Assembly: GCA_905221605.1 (NCBI GenBank)
Contig: CAJNDS010002143.1
Span: 320,061-384,060, forward strand
Reading direction: 5' to 3'
Length of the DNA stretch: 64,000 nt
From: Symbiodinium natans
Taxonomy: Eukaryota > Sar > Dinophyceae > Suessiales > Symbiodiniaceae
In this document: one piece after another, positions 1 to 12,809 of the stretch
Numbering within the stretch: the stretch's first letter is position 1
How the letters are laid out: each line of letters opens with the position of its first letter
Made by a program: the position numbers and the translations under genes
Notes under the pieces: generated by a model
Told to the model about the DNA's origin: nothing
The model's input: the letters and a program-made list of their open reading frames with translations, nothing else
Database searches by the model: none

Positions 1-1149
1 CATGGATTGAATTCTACGTGGAGCTCTTGGGAACATCATCTCAGCCATCTCGTTCAAACAGCGGCCCCTGTCCGCTCCAGGGAGGAAGCCCAACTAATGT
101 CGGCCTCCCATTATGCAACCCAAGCCGCGCGCGCCACGGCAACGACTTCGGCCTCCTCCACAGCCTGTTTGAACAGTCGGACCACCAACTTTCGGAACAG
201 CAGTCTGCGTGACTCTGCTTCAAAAAAGAGCTTCCAAGTGCAGAAGCTAAAGGACGCCCGTGGCTCAAAAGCAGCTCGCCTGATTGCGCTCGTTCGTGAG
301 ATTGGCATTGTTCTCCTGGCCGCTGTGGGTGCGAGATGGCATGGTCCCACAAGCATCCAATGACACCAATGCGCGATCTCTCCTTGAACTTGAGGAAGTT
401 CTGGTACAAGGACTGAAGCTCGCCCTCAACAGCCTCTAAGGAGTAAGTGTCATCGGTCTGAAGGAACTCGTCAACCTGTCAACATGAGCGATTCGTGGCC
501 AGTTCCAGCACCTCTTTGACTCTCTGCACATCCAGCCTTGTTCTTGATCAACTGGCATCCCTCAATCGAGCTGATCTCCTGAATGAGGAATCGGATGATT
601 CGCTCCATTTCATCCTGAGTTCCAAAGGCCGCAGGTTCAGTGGAGGCAGCGCCAAAGAAAGCTTCACAGCCTTCACCAAGTCTGTGAACAGCATCCGAGT
701 ATCAATTCGTTGGATGTGCTTCCGGTAGGGCCGGCGCATGTCGCGTGCGTTGTCGTCTTCGAACCTGAGTTCTGTGCTTCGATCTACCGGGGGGTGAAAC
801 CTGGCGTTGCTCAGAGAATTGAACCCTCAGGCCATTCATGCCTTACATAAGTTTGCAAAGCAGATCTGTGGCAGCAGAAATATCACTGATATATTCCCCA
901 CCAGAGAGATGTTCGATGGGGCACTGGCTCACTTCAAGGGCCCTGCATGCGAACAAGCTGCTGCAGGTTTGAATCTTTCCCTAGCTGGCCGACGATGCGC
1001 CGTGCTTCGTTGACTGGCAGCACAAGCCTTGGACTCACAGACATTGCAAGACAGGCCCTGCTGGCAATCCTTGAAAGCTTGTCTCGCCAAGCGGCATCCC
1101 ATACTTCATCTGCTCCGAGCGTAGCAAACCTGAGCGAGAGCCCATGCAC
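1..1149 (-). CDS. Hypothetical multi-exon gene, 3' part, cut by window edge
   Basis: Three separate stretches on the minus strand read like protein. At about 934-1149 a frame contains ADEVWDAAWRDKLSRIASRA. At about 495-740 two overlapping frames contain DMRRPYRKHIQRIDTRM and QDEMERIIRFLIQEISSIEG. At about 375-480 a frame contains QVDEFLQTDDTYSLEAVEGE followed by LQSLYQNFLKFKERSRIG. The last two are amphipathic and helical, compatible with a coiled-coil or scaffold protein, but I do not recognise the family. Short introns with AG|G acceptors are assumed between them. Neither the start nor the stop can be fixed, and reading may continue left of base 1. Confidence 0.4.
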
Positions 1150-2380
1150 CTACTGCCAGAAGAAGTCGCATTGGCGTCTCCAAACCATTTGGGCATGACA
1201 ACGGGCCGAGAAGCCCATTGCTACGCAAAAGCAAACTCCACGAGGCGGCGGAGTGGATCAAAATTTGCCACTGGAAACTGTGAGCCGCAAAGCTGCAAGA
1301 TATGGCTGGTGAGGCCACTTCCAGGACCTGCCTACACAGCAAGACAACAAGAGGCGAGCAGGGGACACAATCCAGCTCCGGGTGGAGGCCTCATTCCTGG
1401 TGCTCTGGTGCGCCGCTGCTCATGTTCAAACCTCCGCCGGGCTGCGCTGCACGCCGCTGACTCTTTGAACAACCACAAAACACAGGGCATCTTGTGGCAA
1501 AGAAATCCGCCGACCCCGGCCAGGGAGAGAGCGCCGAAGGAAGAAAGAGCAAGATGTGGTTTTGCCCAGCCCAGCTACGGTCCCCAACCCCCCAACCCGG
1601 CCTGGTCTCTGGTCTCCCCTCCCCGACGCCCCCCCCCTAGAAACTTGCTTTTTGTCTTCTTGAAATGAGATGCTCTGCTGTGCACAGCACCTAGAATCGC
1701 CAAGAACAGGATGTCCCAGAGTCGAGGGATGTCTAGGGTGTGTCTGTGATTGGCGAAATGAACTGTAGAGAAGCAAGAGTGAAGCAAGGAATGTCCATGA
1801 CAGAGTATCCGAGTACCCTATGCTCCTTTCTACCTTTTCTGCCGGCGTTTGCGTCTCAACTTGCGACTTGGGAGAGGCAAAGCACGGGATCTAGGATGAG
1901 CCAAGGAAAGGAGACAGCAGCATGAAAACACGCTGTCATCCCTGGCTATCGAATCTCAAGGTTGAAGCTGTTCACATGGCAAGTTCTACGAATGAGATGT
2001 TTCCATGTCAAGAGATCTACGGGACCCCACTTGCAAGAATTTCATTCCATAGGAAACCAGGTAGGCACCACAAGGACTGGTGTGGCCTGTGCCGATTGCG
2101 TGCTTCTAAGCGCGGTGCCTGACTAGATAACTCGTGGTCCAATGCATGGCATCAACATGCATGGGGGCGCGGACAGGCCATGTGCTTGTAAGTCCTTGTC
2201 ATGAGGCCAAAACCCGGACCCTCTTAATGTACCCTCAACTTTCATGCGCAATGCAACGAGAGGCTAAGCTTGGCTTCGTATCGTTTTACGACGAACTTGC
2301 AAAGCTAGGCAGCCTGGAACCGACCACTTCAGCTTCACAAGCATATGCCACATTCATACAACTGAGTGCTTGTCGAACCC
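1150..2380. other. No supportable gene
   Basis: Open frames of 60-170 codons exist on both strands but none shows a family motif, and they overlap each other. A C/G-rich run lies at 1615-1640. A weak plus-strand stretch at 2255-2395 (REAKLGFVSFYDELAKLGSL) may be exon sequence leading into the next feature. Confidence 0.4.
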
Positions 2381-2385
2381 GAGTC

Positions 2386-2494
2386 CATATTGCACGGTGA
2401 ACAAGTACAAAGCGATTGGCAACGGTTCTTCTCCGGGGCCCCGCTTCATGGACTATCCTTCCCAGGGTCTATGCCATCTACCGGACGACAACAA
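2386..2494 (+). CDS. Possible plus-strand exon
   Basis: The frame reads CTVNKYKAIGNGSSPGPR then DYPSQGLCHLPDDNK and stops exactly at AAG|GTGAGA, a good GT donor at about 2495. The residue mix is protein-like, but no family is recognised and no partner exon is certain. It could be chance. Confidence 0.25.
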
Positions 2495-2689
2495 GGTGAG
2501 ACCGAGTGATACACTCACGTGCCGGCAACTGCTCAGCAGAAGAACGGGCTTCTCAAAACAACGGCGATGTCACACCGGGCTTGGATGCAAAGGCATACAA
2601 CAACTGTCTGCAAAGAACCCAATGCGGCGGCCAATTGCAACACCTGAACAAAAGATCGAAGCATCCAGCCCCAGCTTGGCAAGTCCCAG

Positions 2690-2880
2690 CAAAACACTTT
2701 GGACCTTGAGCCATTGGTAGCCTCCAGCACGAACCTCAGCAAACAAGTAGAAGTTATGGTTGGGAAGGGCGCTTCGTAGTCATACCTCCCCCCAAAGAAG
2801 CTTCCGATGGCATCACTGTCATACGGCTGGCACCGTGGAACAATATGGAACAAGGAAGACCGGCAGGCAGCTCGATTAAC
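2690..2880 (-). CDS. Possible minus-strand exon
   Basis: The minus frame contains RCQPYDSDAIGSFFGGRYDY followed by EAPFPTITSTCLLRFVLEAT, a natural-looking composition with aromatic and acidic residues. No domain is recognised. The flanks have plausible AG and GT/GC dinucleotides but the boundaries are not fixed. Confidence 0.3.
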
Positions 2881-3083
2881 GTTGCCTGCCTGCTTCAAAG
2901 AATGTGAGACTCCGAGATCTACCGCGCCCTTTGAGGGCTCGAGGATGCGCCAGCACCCGAGGTTTGATTCTATGAGGGTCTATGCATGACATATTGGCCC
3001 ATGGTGAACAAGGGAAGGGATCAAAAAACCGAAGCCGATGTGGATGCGAGCGACTCTTGGCCGTGAGCCACGTGGATGTCACT

Positions 3084-3302
3084 TCACATCTTGTCATTCA
3101 ACAGGCATGGCCCCGTGCATAATACCAATAAGCTATACGCAGTTTGTGGCCTGGTCCTTTCTTGGGATACCCCAAAAAACACACAAGGATTCGTATTGAA
3201 GGCATCCTGCTTCCGCAGAAGTTTGTAGGCCCTTGCCTCAGGCCACTGCTTGAGACCTTGGAAGGTCAATGGCGCTGCCATGCTGCCCTTTTGGCTTTTC
3301 AT
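3084..3302 (-). CDS. Possible minus-strand exon
   Basis: The minus frame reads LTFQGLKQWPEARAYKLLRK then QDAFNTNPCVFFGVSQERTR. It is plausible as protein but matches no family I know. It could belong with the 2.7-2.9 kb exon to one minus-strand gene. Confidence 0.28.
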   Translation of the reverse strand: MKSQKGSMAAPLTFQGLKQWPEARAYKLLRKQDAFNTNPCVFFGVSQERTRPQTAYSLLVLCTGPCLLNDKM

Positions 3303-3468
3303 ATGGCATATGGGCTCCCGGCATCCATTCCTGACTTCGCATGGCAGTGACCATCATCTCCTTCCTGGGCGATGCTGCGCGAAGTGAATCGAAGGATCGG
3401 CTGTGCCCCTCTGGCAACGCAGTTCCCTGCCGGTTGCAACACCCCCCCACCCCCGTACAACACCAAGA

Positions 3469-3614
3469 TACACACACACACAGAGACAGACAGACAGACA
3501 GACGGACGGACGGACCGACGGACAGATACACCTACACACCCACACACCCACACACCCACACACCCACACACCCACACACCCACACACCCACACACCACCA
3601 CCACCACCAAACAT

Positions 3615-3645
<31 letters not shown>

Positions 3646-3724
3646 TACCACGACCACGACCGCAACGACCACGACCACAACGACCACTACCACAACGACC
3701 GCGACCACGACCACGACCACGACC

Positions 3725-3766
<42 letters not shown>

Positions 3767-3768
3767 TG
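3469..3768. repeat. Compound microsatellite block
   Basis: In order: CA and CAGA/CGGA repeats, then CACACACC (about eight-base) repeats to 3600, then CCACGA/CCACAA hexamers, ending in a pure GAC/ACG triplet run at about 3725-3765. All long frames across it (poly-Thr, Val or Arg) are artefacts of the triplet and hexamer repeats. Confidence 0.95.
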
Positions 3769-3957
3769 AACGTGTGTAGCCCTCTGGTGCACTGAAGCAA
3801 CTTGAAGCCCCTGATGTAAGCTCCCCGCGACCTTGGCTTCACCGGTGCCTTCTGCGTTGCATGAGTGGAATGCACCGCACAAAGCTTTGGTCACCAGCCT
3901 TGTCCCAGTCTTGAGAGCCAAAGCGGTCTCGGCGCCTGCTCCGAAAGCACTGGGCGC

Positions 3958-3973
3958 CCTAAACCCTAAACCC
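3958..3973 (-). repeat. Short interstitial telomere-type repeat
   Basis: Two CCCTAAA units (TTTAGGG on the minus strand). Confidence 0.7.
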
Positions 3974-4375
3974 TGTACGCACATTTCTTGTTGCTCCAAA
4001 ATGCTCCAAACCCCTGGCTCCCTTGCCTCGATGCCGGCGGAAACGGGTGTTCCGTCGTGCCAAATTCCTCGGCCGAGCCTGGCCAAAGTTAGTCTCGCCA
4101 GAAATTCTAAGAGGGCGCGTGGCTAAACAGAACATCAACAGCAGCACTAACAGTATAACTTTGTATTGCAAGATGTTCGACGCAACCTTGGCACGATGTC
4201 AATGCCCCTGCCTGACCGCCGATCGCCCTGCCGCATGTCGTATGTTGATTTGGGACTGACACTGCCATGGTTGCGACTGACACTGCCAGGACTGGCCTCA
4301 ACAGCCGGCAGGGTGTGGCTATGCTGCAGAAGCGACCTGTTGACCTCAAATTCTAGATTGTCCTGCTTGCTGCTT

Positions 4376-4700
4376 TCAATGCACCCGCAGCCACTCACAA
4401 TTTGCCCCTGAGGCCTTAGCTCCTGTCGACAGGCTAGGCATGGTTCGGCTGTGCTTCAACTTCTGGCCAGGGCGGCAAAGAACAGGGAAGCTCAGGCAGT
4501 ACGTAGGTTTTCTGCAGTGCCACGCGGCAAAAGACGCAGAAGCCACTTTCACAAAGAACCTCTGGCTCCGCACCTCCTTTGCCTTCATGCCTGGGGGAGC
4601 CTGCAGCCGGCGGCGTGGTTGGAAAACAAAACGCGGGGCCATGCTGGGCTTCTGGAGTTGCATGAGGCGGGCTTGCCAGTCAGAGCCATAGAGCCATAGA
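4376..4700. other. Overlapping open frames on both strands, coding strand unclear
   Basis: The minus frame contains MAPRFVFQPRRRLQAPPGMK and the plus frame contains LARAAKNREAQAVRRFSA. Both are protein-like and neither has a motif. One may be an exon. Confidence 0.2.
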
Positions 4701-5540
4701 GGTGGCCAAGATGATTTCAGTTCGGTCGTCTCTCAGCCCAGTCCTCTTTGGACGCCACGCTAGACGATGTCTGAGACCTGCCGGAAGAGTCAAGGATGCT
4801 GTCAGCAGATCTCACGAAGGTTTCCTAAAGCGCTCCTTGGTGGTTTCACCTAGGCCTTCGGACGACGGAGCATAGCAATGGCGTTGCATGCGTGTCCCTA
4901 CGTTTCCCCCCCAATTATCCACAATTGTTCCACACTCCTAAGGACAACAACCTACAAAAACTAGACGTGTCTTCGACAAGCTTCAACTTTCAGTTTGGCA
5001 TCTGCCGGGGCCGGGGCTAAACAGATGGGGGTTGCCGAATGTAGGGAATCACCAAAGTTCCTCTGACAAGGCGTAGAGTGAGGAGGGGGTCCCGAGTGTG
5101 GGACATACCCGTATAGTCTTGGCATCTGAAAGCAGATGATGACCTCTCCAGTTCGAGTCTTAGTCCACAATTCCACGCGCCGCTGGCCTTGGCTCCTCCA
5201 AAGGCGCAGGAGCACACTCGATGCTCACAACCTGGCGTCTGTCCCGAGCTTGGGCTGCACTCTTCTTGATTCTTCTTGCACTCTTCTGGGTTCTTCTTGC
5301 ATCCTGTGGGATGAGGATCGAAAGTTCAGATCGATCATCTGAACGAGTTCATCCCTCCTGGCCTGCTCCAAACACTCAACAAACCTAGGTGCTACGGTGC
5401 TACCCCAGACAAGTCGGAGACAAAGCGTGCCGAGCTGCTGTTTGTGAGGCGGCTCTCCCTTAGGGCAGGAAGATGTGCAGAGCGGTGCGAGGCTGGGAGG
5501 ATTCTGATGCAAGTGCTCTCTAACATCTACAACCCTAGAA
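4700..5540. other. No supportable gene
   Basis: Only short frames without motifs. A tandem of about 15 bp (TTCTTGCACTCTTCT-like) lies at 5262-5305. Confidence 0.4.
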
Positions 5541-5546
5541 CATCTA

Positions 5547-5652
5547 TGGGGGCTTTACGATACTAGGGGGGTGCCTTACTGGGGTCCTTATTGCAAGGGG
5601 ATCCTGCTATTGGGGGGGGTCTATATTAGGGTCCCTGAGTATCGTAAACCCG
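5547..5652. mobile_element. MITE-like inverted-repeat element, family B
   Basis: The ends are inverted copies: GGGGGCTTTACGATACT at the left against the complement of AGTATCGTAAACCCGC at the right. The interior is rich in GGGG/CCTTA blocks. There is no coding capacity. Related elements occur at 36229-36330 and 53883-53969. Confidence 0.75.
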
Positions 5653-5659
5653 CATTCCT

Positions 5660-6120
5660 TCCAAGTCACTGGCAGGGTGCGTTCATTCTTTGGCCGGTGC
5701 GAGTTGCTGCTCCGTTCCTACTGGTGAGATTCCGATCGCGAGCTTTTGGCGATCCCTAAACTGCTGCTCTACGAATCTACGACTAAAAGCTGGTGTCGAG
5801 CAGATATGCCCATGCTTTCAAGAGTCAAAGTGTGGAATGTGAACATTTAGAAAACAGCTACGTTGAGCAATCTCAAGGCTTGGCTGCACTCACCAGCTCT
5901 ACTAGGCTAACAAAGTAAATCCTCCAGAGTAGTGCCAAGGTTTCTGTTAAGGCAGAACTTGCTCACAGCGTCATTCGGGTTCACACCGCATAGCCGTATC
6001 GCTGCGCCTTTGCGAGGGCACCTGGGGGGTTGGTTAACAGCCTCTGGCCAAGCAGCATCACGCAGCATAAGTCCTTCCAGAACTTCCAAACATGCTGAAC
6101 ACATGCACGCATATGTGTAT
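5660..6120. other. No supportable gene
   Basis: Short frames only, with no motif seen. It leads into the TG tract. Confidence 0.4.
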
Positions 6121-6122
6121 AT

Positions 6123-7260
<1,138 letters not shown>

Positions 7261-7570
7261 TACACACACACTTGCATGTCGAGCTATGTGCATGCTAAGC
7301 TGGTCATGGAATCAGTTTCCCAGGACCCTATGGCCTAGCCGAGATTGAAAGGAGCTCCTCAGGAGCCCTTTCCCTTGCCATCAAGTTGCGAGCTCTCCGT
7401 GCCGTTTCTTCGTCCTCCTGTCATGTGAGAAGGGCAGAACGGCTCCGCAGTGGTTGAGCCGCACCTCTGTAGATGGGGTGGGCGACGCATCGACGGTGTC
7501 ACCTGAAGGCGGTCAGCTGCGGATCCATGCATAAAGAAGACTGTATTCTGTGATCCGTGCTGTGTTTGCG

Positions 7571-8980
7571 CTAGTGTTTGTGTGAGCTACAGAAGCCATC
7601 TGCACATGCCCCTGGACCCGTAGCGGATCTAGAGGAATGATCGAACATGATCGAACCAATCACGCACGACGCGCACTGAAAGCTGCTGCATGCCATCTCA
7701 GCGGCCAGATTCCTCGTCAGCCGCATCGTAGCGCCAATCGTACTCTTGGTTGCAGTCATTGTCCAACTCGTCCAGATACCTAGTATGCTCAGACAGCTTT
7801 TGCTCCAGCATGGGTTTATCTGCGTCAAGATGCAGGGGAGGCGTTGATTGCTCACGCGGGTACTCTGCTGACTCCTTGTCAAGGTTTTTGCATTCATTTT
7901 CATCTAGTACTCCGACGTGCTGACTGCTGACTGAAGCCTGTCCTCCACTGTCTTCGCCCGGAAATTCGGTGAAACATAGGCGCCTGCGGCTTGAGCTCAA
8001 CCCCACGCACGCGACACGCGCACGCGCGCACGCGCGCAGCGAGTTTGTGACCTGAAGTACTACTCAGTTGGCAATGTCGTTGTTGATGGTAATGTTATTC
8101 TTGTTGTTGTTACCGTTGCTGCTGTTGTTGCTGCTCTGTTGGCGGTGTTGGTGTTGACCTTGGACCGGTCTGTGCAGCTTGCTAGGGTATCCTTGGAGCT
8201 TGACGATCCCCACGAATATTTAGATAGCTGGCTCATCTAACTCCTGTAGCATTTCCTGGCTCATCTTCACAGAAGGCTCCAGGTGGCTTGCTGTTGCTGC
8301 AGGTGGCTGTCTCTGGAGTTGTCGTCGGCTTCGCATCATCACGGAGTAAGGTCTTGAGGAAAGCACAGCAACAAGTCTTTCGGCCTGTAACCTTTGCAAG
8401 GGCTAAAAAGCCGCGGCAGTAAAGCATCTAGCAGTGCTTCTAGTAGAAATCTGGGCTGTGACAATTGGGAACTGCGGAAGTCCTGGCCGAACAAGTGGCA
8501 TGCCTGGCAGCTCTTCCCACAATGTGATGAGTTCCACCTCAGCTAGCATCAGCCGCATGAACTTCATGACCTTCATGACCCATGTCTTGTAGGAAAGACT
8601 GGCAGCTCCAGCTGTGCCCATGGGCCCTGCGCTAAGGCTCGCACCTCCTTGTGTGCAAACCAGCTTGCGTTGCTGAAGGAGAACACTACGGAATCCACAG
8701 CCAACCTCGGCACAGCTGCCCAGGACCGGACCTGTTCTACGCCTGCTCATCGCCTGCGACCATCGTGGCTTGACCGTCAGGGTCGGTAGACATCAGCAGT
8801 CAGTGTACGCCGAATTAGCCCTGCCCAGTGGCTTGGACGCTTTTGCGGCCCGCAGGCGACGATCTTCGCCTTGGCACACTCGTCATGGTGACAGAGCAGG
8901 AAAAGCCGTGATTCGAGCTTCTCGTTGACAGACAGTACTGCAACAAAGGATTTGAGGAGGGCGGACAAGGAGAGTCTCAA
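7571..8980 (-). CDS. Hypothetical multi-exon gene
   Basis: Successive minus-strand frames look coding. At about 8850-8942, after a TTGCAG acceptor, one reads LSVNEKLESRLFLLCHHDEC then AKAKIVACG. At about 8480-8600 another has MKFMRLMLAEVELITLWEEL. At about 8233-8400 one has LLRDDAKPTTTPETATC. At 7698-7990 an acidic stretch reads EQKLSEHTRYLDELDNDC then NQEYDWRYDAADEESGR. I do not recognise a domain. They share strand and spacing and probably form one gene, but phases were not linked. Confidence 0.45.
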
Positions 8981-8999
8981 AGCGAGAGGCCAAGGTTGG

Positions 9000-9535
9000 A
9001 GAGGATAAGAAGGTCAATACTTTTAATGGCTCACCTAGCCACGCTTACAAGAAGGGGCAACATGTTGCACCTGTTGGTGGCCCTCCGCCCATCGCTGTTC
9101 AGACAAACCCGGATACAAAGGCACCTGTTAAGGATATCGAGGATGGGGCGTGGCAGCGAAAGCAGTCTTGCACAAGTCTAGCAGCAAACCGTGCAACCAA
9201 CTCTCGGACATTTGTGGAGTTCATCTGAAGTCTTCGAAAGGCTATGTGCAAGCCGGCGGGCATGGCACAAATCGGCCGACCTCGGCTGAGACAGGCTGAG
9301 ACAGCGGTTCTGCGGTCCTTCAGGTTGCTGCGCCACGGAGATTCAGAGCCCCAGCAACGTCCTAAAGCATATTTCCGAATTTCGACTCATTGGAACATGC
9401 TTTAGAAAAATCACTCGCGCAACACAAAGCCGAAGCACAGGCATATCCTCGTCCAAGACACAAAGGTTCCACCACAGGCCGCGCGCGACAGCTGAATCCG
9501 CTGGGCGCCCTCCTGCGCCAGGTTAAAAGAAGGCT
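9000..9535. other. No supportable gene
   Basis: Only short frames without recognisable motifs. Confidence 0.35.
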
Positions 9536-9540
9536 GGCTC

Positions 9541-9680
9541 ATCATCATCATCATCATCATCAACATCATCATCATTATTATGAGTATTATTGATATTATT
9601 CTTATGATGGCTATTATTCTCATTATCATTCTTCGTATTATTCTCACGATGATTCTTCTTATTATGATTATGACTCTGGG
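9541..9680. repeat. ATC/ATT triplet-rich tract
   Basis: A degenerate (ATC)n/(ATT)n region with a purer ATC run at 9541-9580. Poly-Ile, Met or Asn frames through it are artefacts. Confidence 0.9.
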
Positions 9681-9787
9681 TACCGGAATGATTCAAATTT
9701 GGGGCTCTCCTCGGAGTGAAGCTGGGCGCAGACTTCAAGTTCCACAGTGCCTGGCCAGGTCTCAGAGTCCATTCTTAGCATCCTTGC

Positions 9788-9885
9788 ACAGGGTTTAGGG
9801 TTTAGGGTTTGGGGTTTGGGGTTTGGGGTTTGGGGTTTAGGGTTTAGGGTTTAGGGTAGTTTAGGGTTTAGGGTTTAGGGTTTAG
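9788..9885 (+). repeat. Interstitial telomere-type array
   Basis: About thirteen TTTAGGG units, several changed to TTTGGGG, with one break near 9858. Confidence 0.95.
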
Positions 9886-9959
9886 CTCTCTCTTTCCCAT
9901 ACATAGCTAGACAAAATACTTGTTTCTGAATTCTCTCTCTCATGTTCATGGATCATATT

Positions 9960-10570
9960 TATGTTTAAACCTCACTCTCCCCCCCACCACCACCATAGCG
10001 AAAAGATCGGCCGCGGTCCCTGAAACTCCAACGGTCACCCTCGCCGGGAACCATCATAAAAGGGAAGGAATCTCAACTGAATTCATCACAGACTCGCTCG
10101 TCCAGCACGACAGCTGTCCAGTGTAGCACTGCAGCTTGGAGCCCGCTCAATGGCAGGGCATGGGCCTTTCCGCTCGTTGCAGCAATGACACTGACTTCCG
10201 AAGCGAAGATGCACATTTTCAAGACATCTCATACATGCGAAGGCACACAAGCGCCATTGTTGAAGACACTGGCGACTCTGGCGACCACTGAGCAAGTAAC
10301 CTCAACACATCAAAGACGAAACTGCTGCCTGGTGCGCGCCCGCCGGCAGCGATACCCGCACACGTTCAGCCATGCCGGAGAGGCCCGCATTTGGGGCGTC
10401 TTGGTTTTTGGCACGTAGCGATGAGGATCTTGTTCATGGCAGGACATCTAGGTTGATGGATTCTGGGCTATACTACATCCGGTGTCTGAGCCCTTGATGC
10501 GGTCAGACAAGGGCGTGGATCCCGAAAGTACTCTGTAAGGTCCAGTGTGGATCGCCCTGCAAGACCACAA
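9960..10570. other. No supportable gene
   Basis: A C-rich run (9978-9995) and short frames on both strands. No motif seen. Confidence 0.35.
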
Positions 10571-10574
10571 CCAG

Positions 10575-10687
10575 ATGGTCAGTTCTCTAAATTCTGGTCC
10601 CCTTTTTTGGGGGGGTACCCTAAATAAGAGGGGGCCGCCATATAATAAGGACCCCCCAAAAGGACCATAGTTTTGAGAAGTGACCAT
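10575..10687. mobile_element. MITE-like inverted-repeat element, family C
   Basis: The termini ATGGTCAGTTCTC and GAGAAGTGACCAT are inverted copies, and the symmetry extends inward through GGTCC and the G/T-runs to a GGTACC core. It resembles 11283-11376. Confidence 0.8.
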
Positions 10688-10789
10688 TATGGCCGGAATG
10701 GTCCTTTCGCACCTCCGTTTCGTTTCGAGGCGCCGACCAACACTGGACGTGCTCTCCGCTCGTTTCCTGAGATAGCGGACACATACTGC

Positions 10790-10898
10790 TTGGGATGTTT
10801 TCCCCCTTATACTAACAGTCCTTAATAGGGATTAGTAACCCCCCCTATTCTAATGCTATGAAGGACTGTTAGCACTTCCATAAGGGAGAACATCCCAA
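10790..10898. mobile_element. MITE-like inverted-repeat element, family A
   Basis: Starts TTGGGATGTT and ends AACATCCCAA. The next inner blocks TAACAGTCCTTAATAGGG and AAGGACTGTTA are also inverted copies. About 109 bp, with no coding capacity. Best-preserved copies: here, 22241-22342 and 33514-33615. Confidence 0.85.
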
Positions 10899-11058
10899 CA
10901 GACTGACTTCTGATCTGCGGGTCTGCAGCACTTGCTGAGGCCGAGAGTAATTTCAAGCACGCGTTCTGGGTCGTTCTGAGGCGCCTTCCTTGGATTGGCC
11001 TCAAGCAGGAGAGTCATGTAGACATATCTGTAGACACGTCGATAGACTCCGATAGACT

Positions 11059-11240
11059 CTAGTCCGAGAGCTCAGTCACGAGCTGGGCTGCGGCCCACGG
11101 CGCTCGCAAGGTTGAGGTGATCTTGCCAGAGACATACTGCACACTAGGGTCATTGCACACCATGAAGGCCCAAAAGCGTCCGCCTTTTGGGATCGACTGG
11201 ACCAACAGCGTGTCTGCAGCCGCGGCCGAGAAGGCCTGCG
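11059..11240 (-). CDS. Possible exon, hypothetical
   Basis: The minus frame reads FSAAAADTLLVQSIPKGGRF then WAFMVCNDPSVQYVSGKIT. It begins after a CTGCGG/AG-containing stretch beside the family-C element. No domain is recognised. Confidence 0.35.
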
Positions 11241-11282
11241 CACCTGGGGGAGAAAGGTGGGTCGGAACAAGCGGCATATGAC

Positions 11283-11376
11283 TGGTTGTCAAAATTATGA
11301 TCCCTTTGGGGTACCCTAAACATTAGGTGCCGTATTGTACTAGGGATCCGAAAAGGGACCATAACCTTGACAACCA
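11283..11376. mobile_element. MITE-like inverted-repeat element, family C
   Basis: TGGTTGTCAAAATTATG at the left is the inverted match of CATAACCTTGACAACCA at the right. The core contains GGTACC and GGGATCC. Confidence 0.85.
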
Positions 11377-11389
11377 CCCATATGTTGCA

Positions 11390-11728
11390 CAGCTCAGCTT
11401 CTGGCTTGTGCCGCCTCCGTTCCTGGCCACGGATGCCTTTTTAAAGGGCAGCCAATGCACGAAGGGGAGTTGTGCTGGGCTTGCCCTGCTAGTGCTAGTG
11501 ACACCTCTGACTGGTGCTAGGCTGCTAGGCACTGCTAGGCGGCGCCACTTCAGCATACCTGAGGCGTCGACGTGCGCCGGAGACCCAGCAGAAGATGGTG
11601 AAAGATGCCCCTGCAGTCCACACATTGTATAAACGATCTTCTGGCCTAGCGCCATCGGCCGCAGAAATTCGCACAACATGATGCGACACTTTTTGGGCTG
11701 CGGTTGTCCACACGGCCATTGGGCTCAC
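11390..11728 (-). CDS. Possible exon(s), hypothetical
   Basis: The minus frame near 11530-11720 reads VVRISAADGARPEDRLYNVW then TAGASFTIFCWVSGARR. A second minus frame overlaps it. The composition is protein-like but the family is unknown. Confidence 0.3.
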
Positions 11729-12123
11729 TAGGCCACCGTCTTCAATGGCAACTCGCTTTCAGGATTACGAGCCGAGCCCCGTGCAGATCCTCTCAGACTT
11801 TGTCTGTGGGATCCCGTGCCTTACCTGAATTCCACCGCTGCACCGTTTTTTCGGGCTCCACGTGCGCAAGGTTCCTCGTGATTACTGTACTTGTGGTAGA
11901 AAAGACTGTCAAGCTTCAGGCCAGTAGCATGTACTCAAAGTACTCTCCAAAGCAAGCTTATGCATGCGCTGGGTAGCCTTGTGCTTGTCCTGCTGATGGA
12001 GTATGCACACCAGCTGGCTTTGCATGATGTGTCAGAACTAAATGGAGGCTAGATTTCGGTGCATTTGCTACCTACGTCCTCGCGCATTCTGCGATGGACA
12101 AAAAAGCGAGCACACTACAGCCA

Positions 12124-12663
12124 CTACAGACCACTGCAGTACGGAGTTCTACTGCGCGTTGCGCAAGACGGGGCGCAAGAAGATGCTCTGAGGCGGGTGC
12201 TCACAGCTAAGAGTCGGAAGCACCTTTGGCTATTGGCAAGTCGCCTTAACAGCTTCCCGAGGCGCGCCGAGATACTTTCCTTACGGGTGTTGCTGGTGTT
12301 CTTCAGGGGGCCTGGTGCTCTCCCGAGTGGTGCGACGAATTTCAACATAAACTTTGCTGAGTCGTAGGGTGTCTCAAGCTCATAAGCTCATAGTGACAGC
12401 TTTTGCTGGCTCTCATCCTGCTCGGGCTGCTCGGGTCTGGAATTGGAAGGCGGTGGTGCCTGAAAGGAGAGCGCGCGCTTGCAACTGTCATCCCTTTGCG
12501 CAAGTGCGGGGCACGTGTGGGAATTTGGGAGTTTCGAACACGGGCACAACATGCCCGAAATGCTCTGGACTGTAGGCCTGCTTCGAGGCATCACCACCAT
12601 GGGGGCCTCTGATTTTGAAGAGCCAGAGACGGTGCTCATACCATGATGGTCATACCATGTCAC
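12124..12663 (-). CDS. Possible exons, hypothetical
   Basis: Two minus frames: LGKLLRRLANSQRCFRLLAV near 12170-12270, and a Pro/Ser-rich one near 12390-12620 (PPPSNSRPEQPEQDESQQK). No motif. Confidence 0.25.
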
Positions 12664-12809
12664 ACCGTCACCTATAGCCTATGGGAGTTCAACTGAGGGT
12701 CTACGGAGGCCCTGTGGGTACTCTGGGCTTACACTGGGTGCCGGGCTTGGAAGCGGCGAACCTGTTCTGCTGGCCGGCTCCTGCCGGACAGCAGAAACAT
12801 GGGCTGAAG

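Noticed and set aside
3341-4086. Open frames of 130-180 codons rich in Thr, Val, Arg-Pro or His-Asp
   Set aside because: Translations of CACC/CCACGA/GAC microsatellites.
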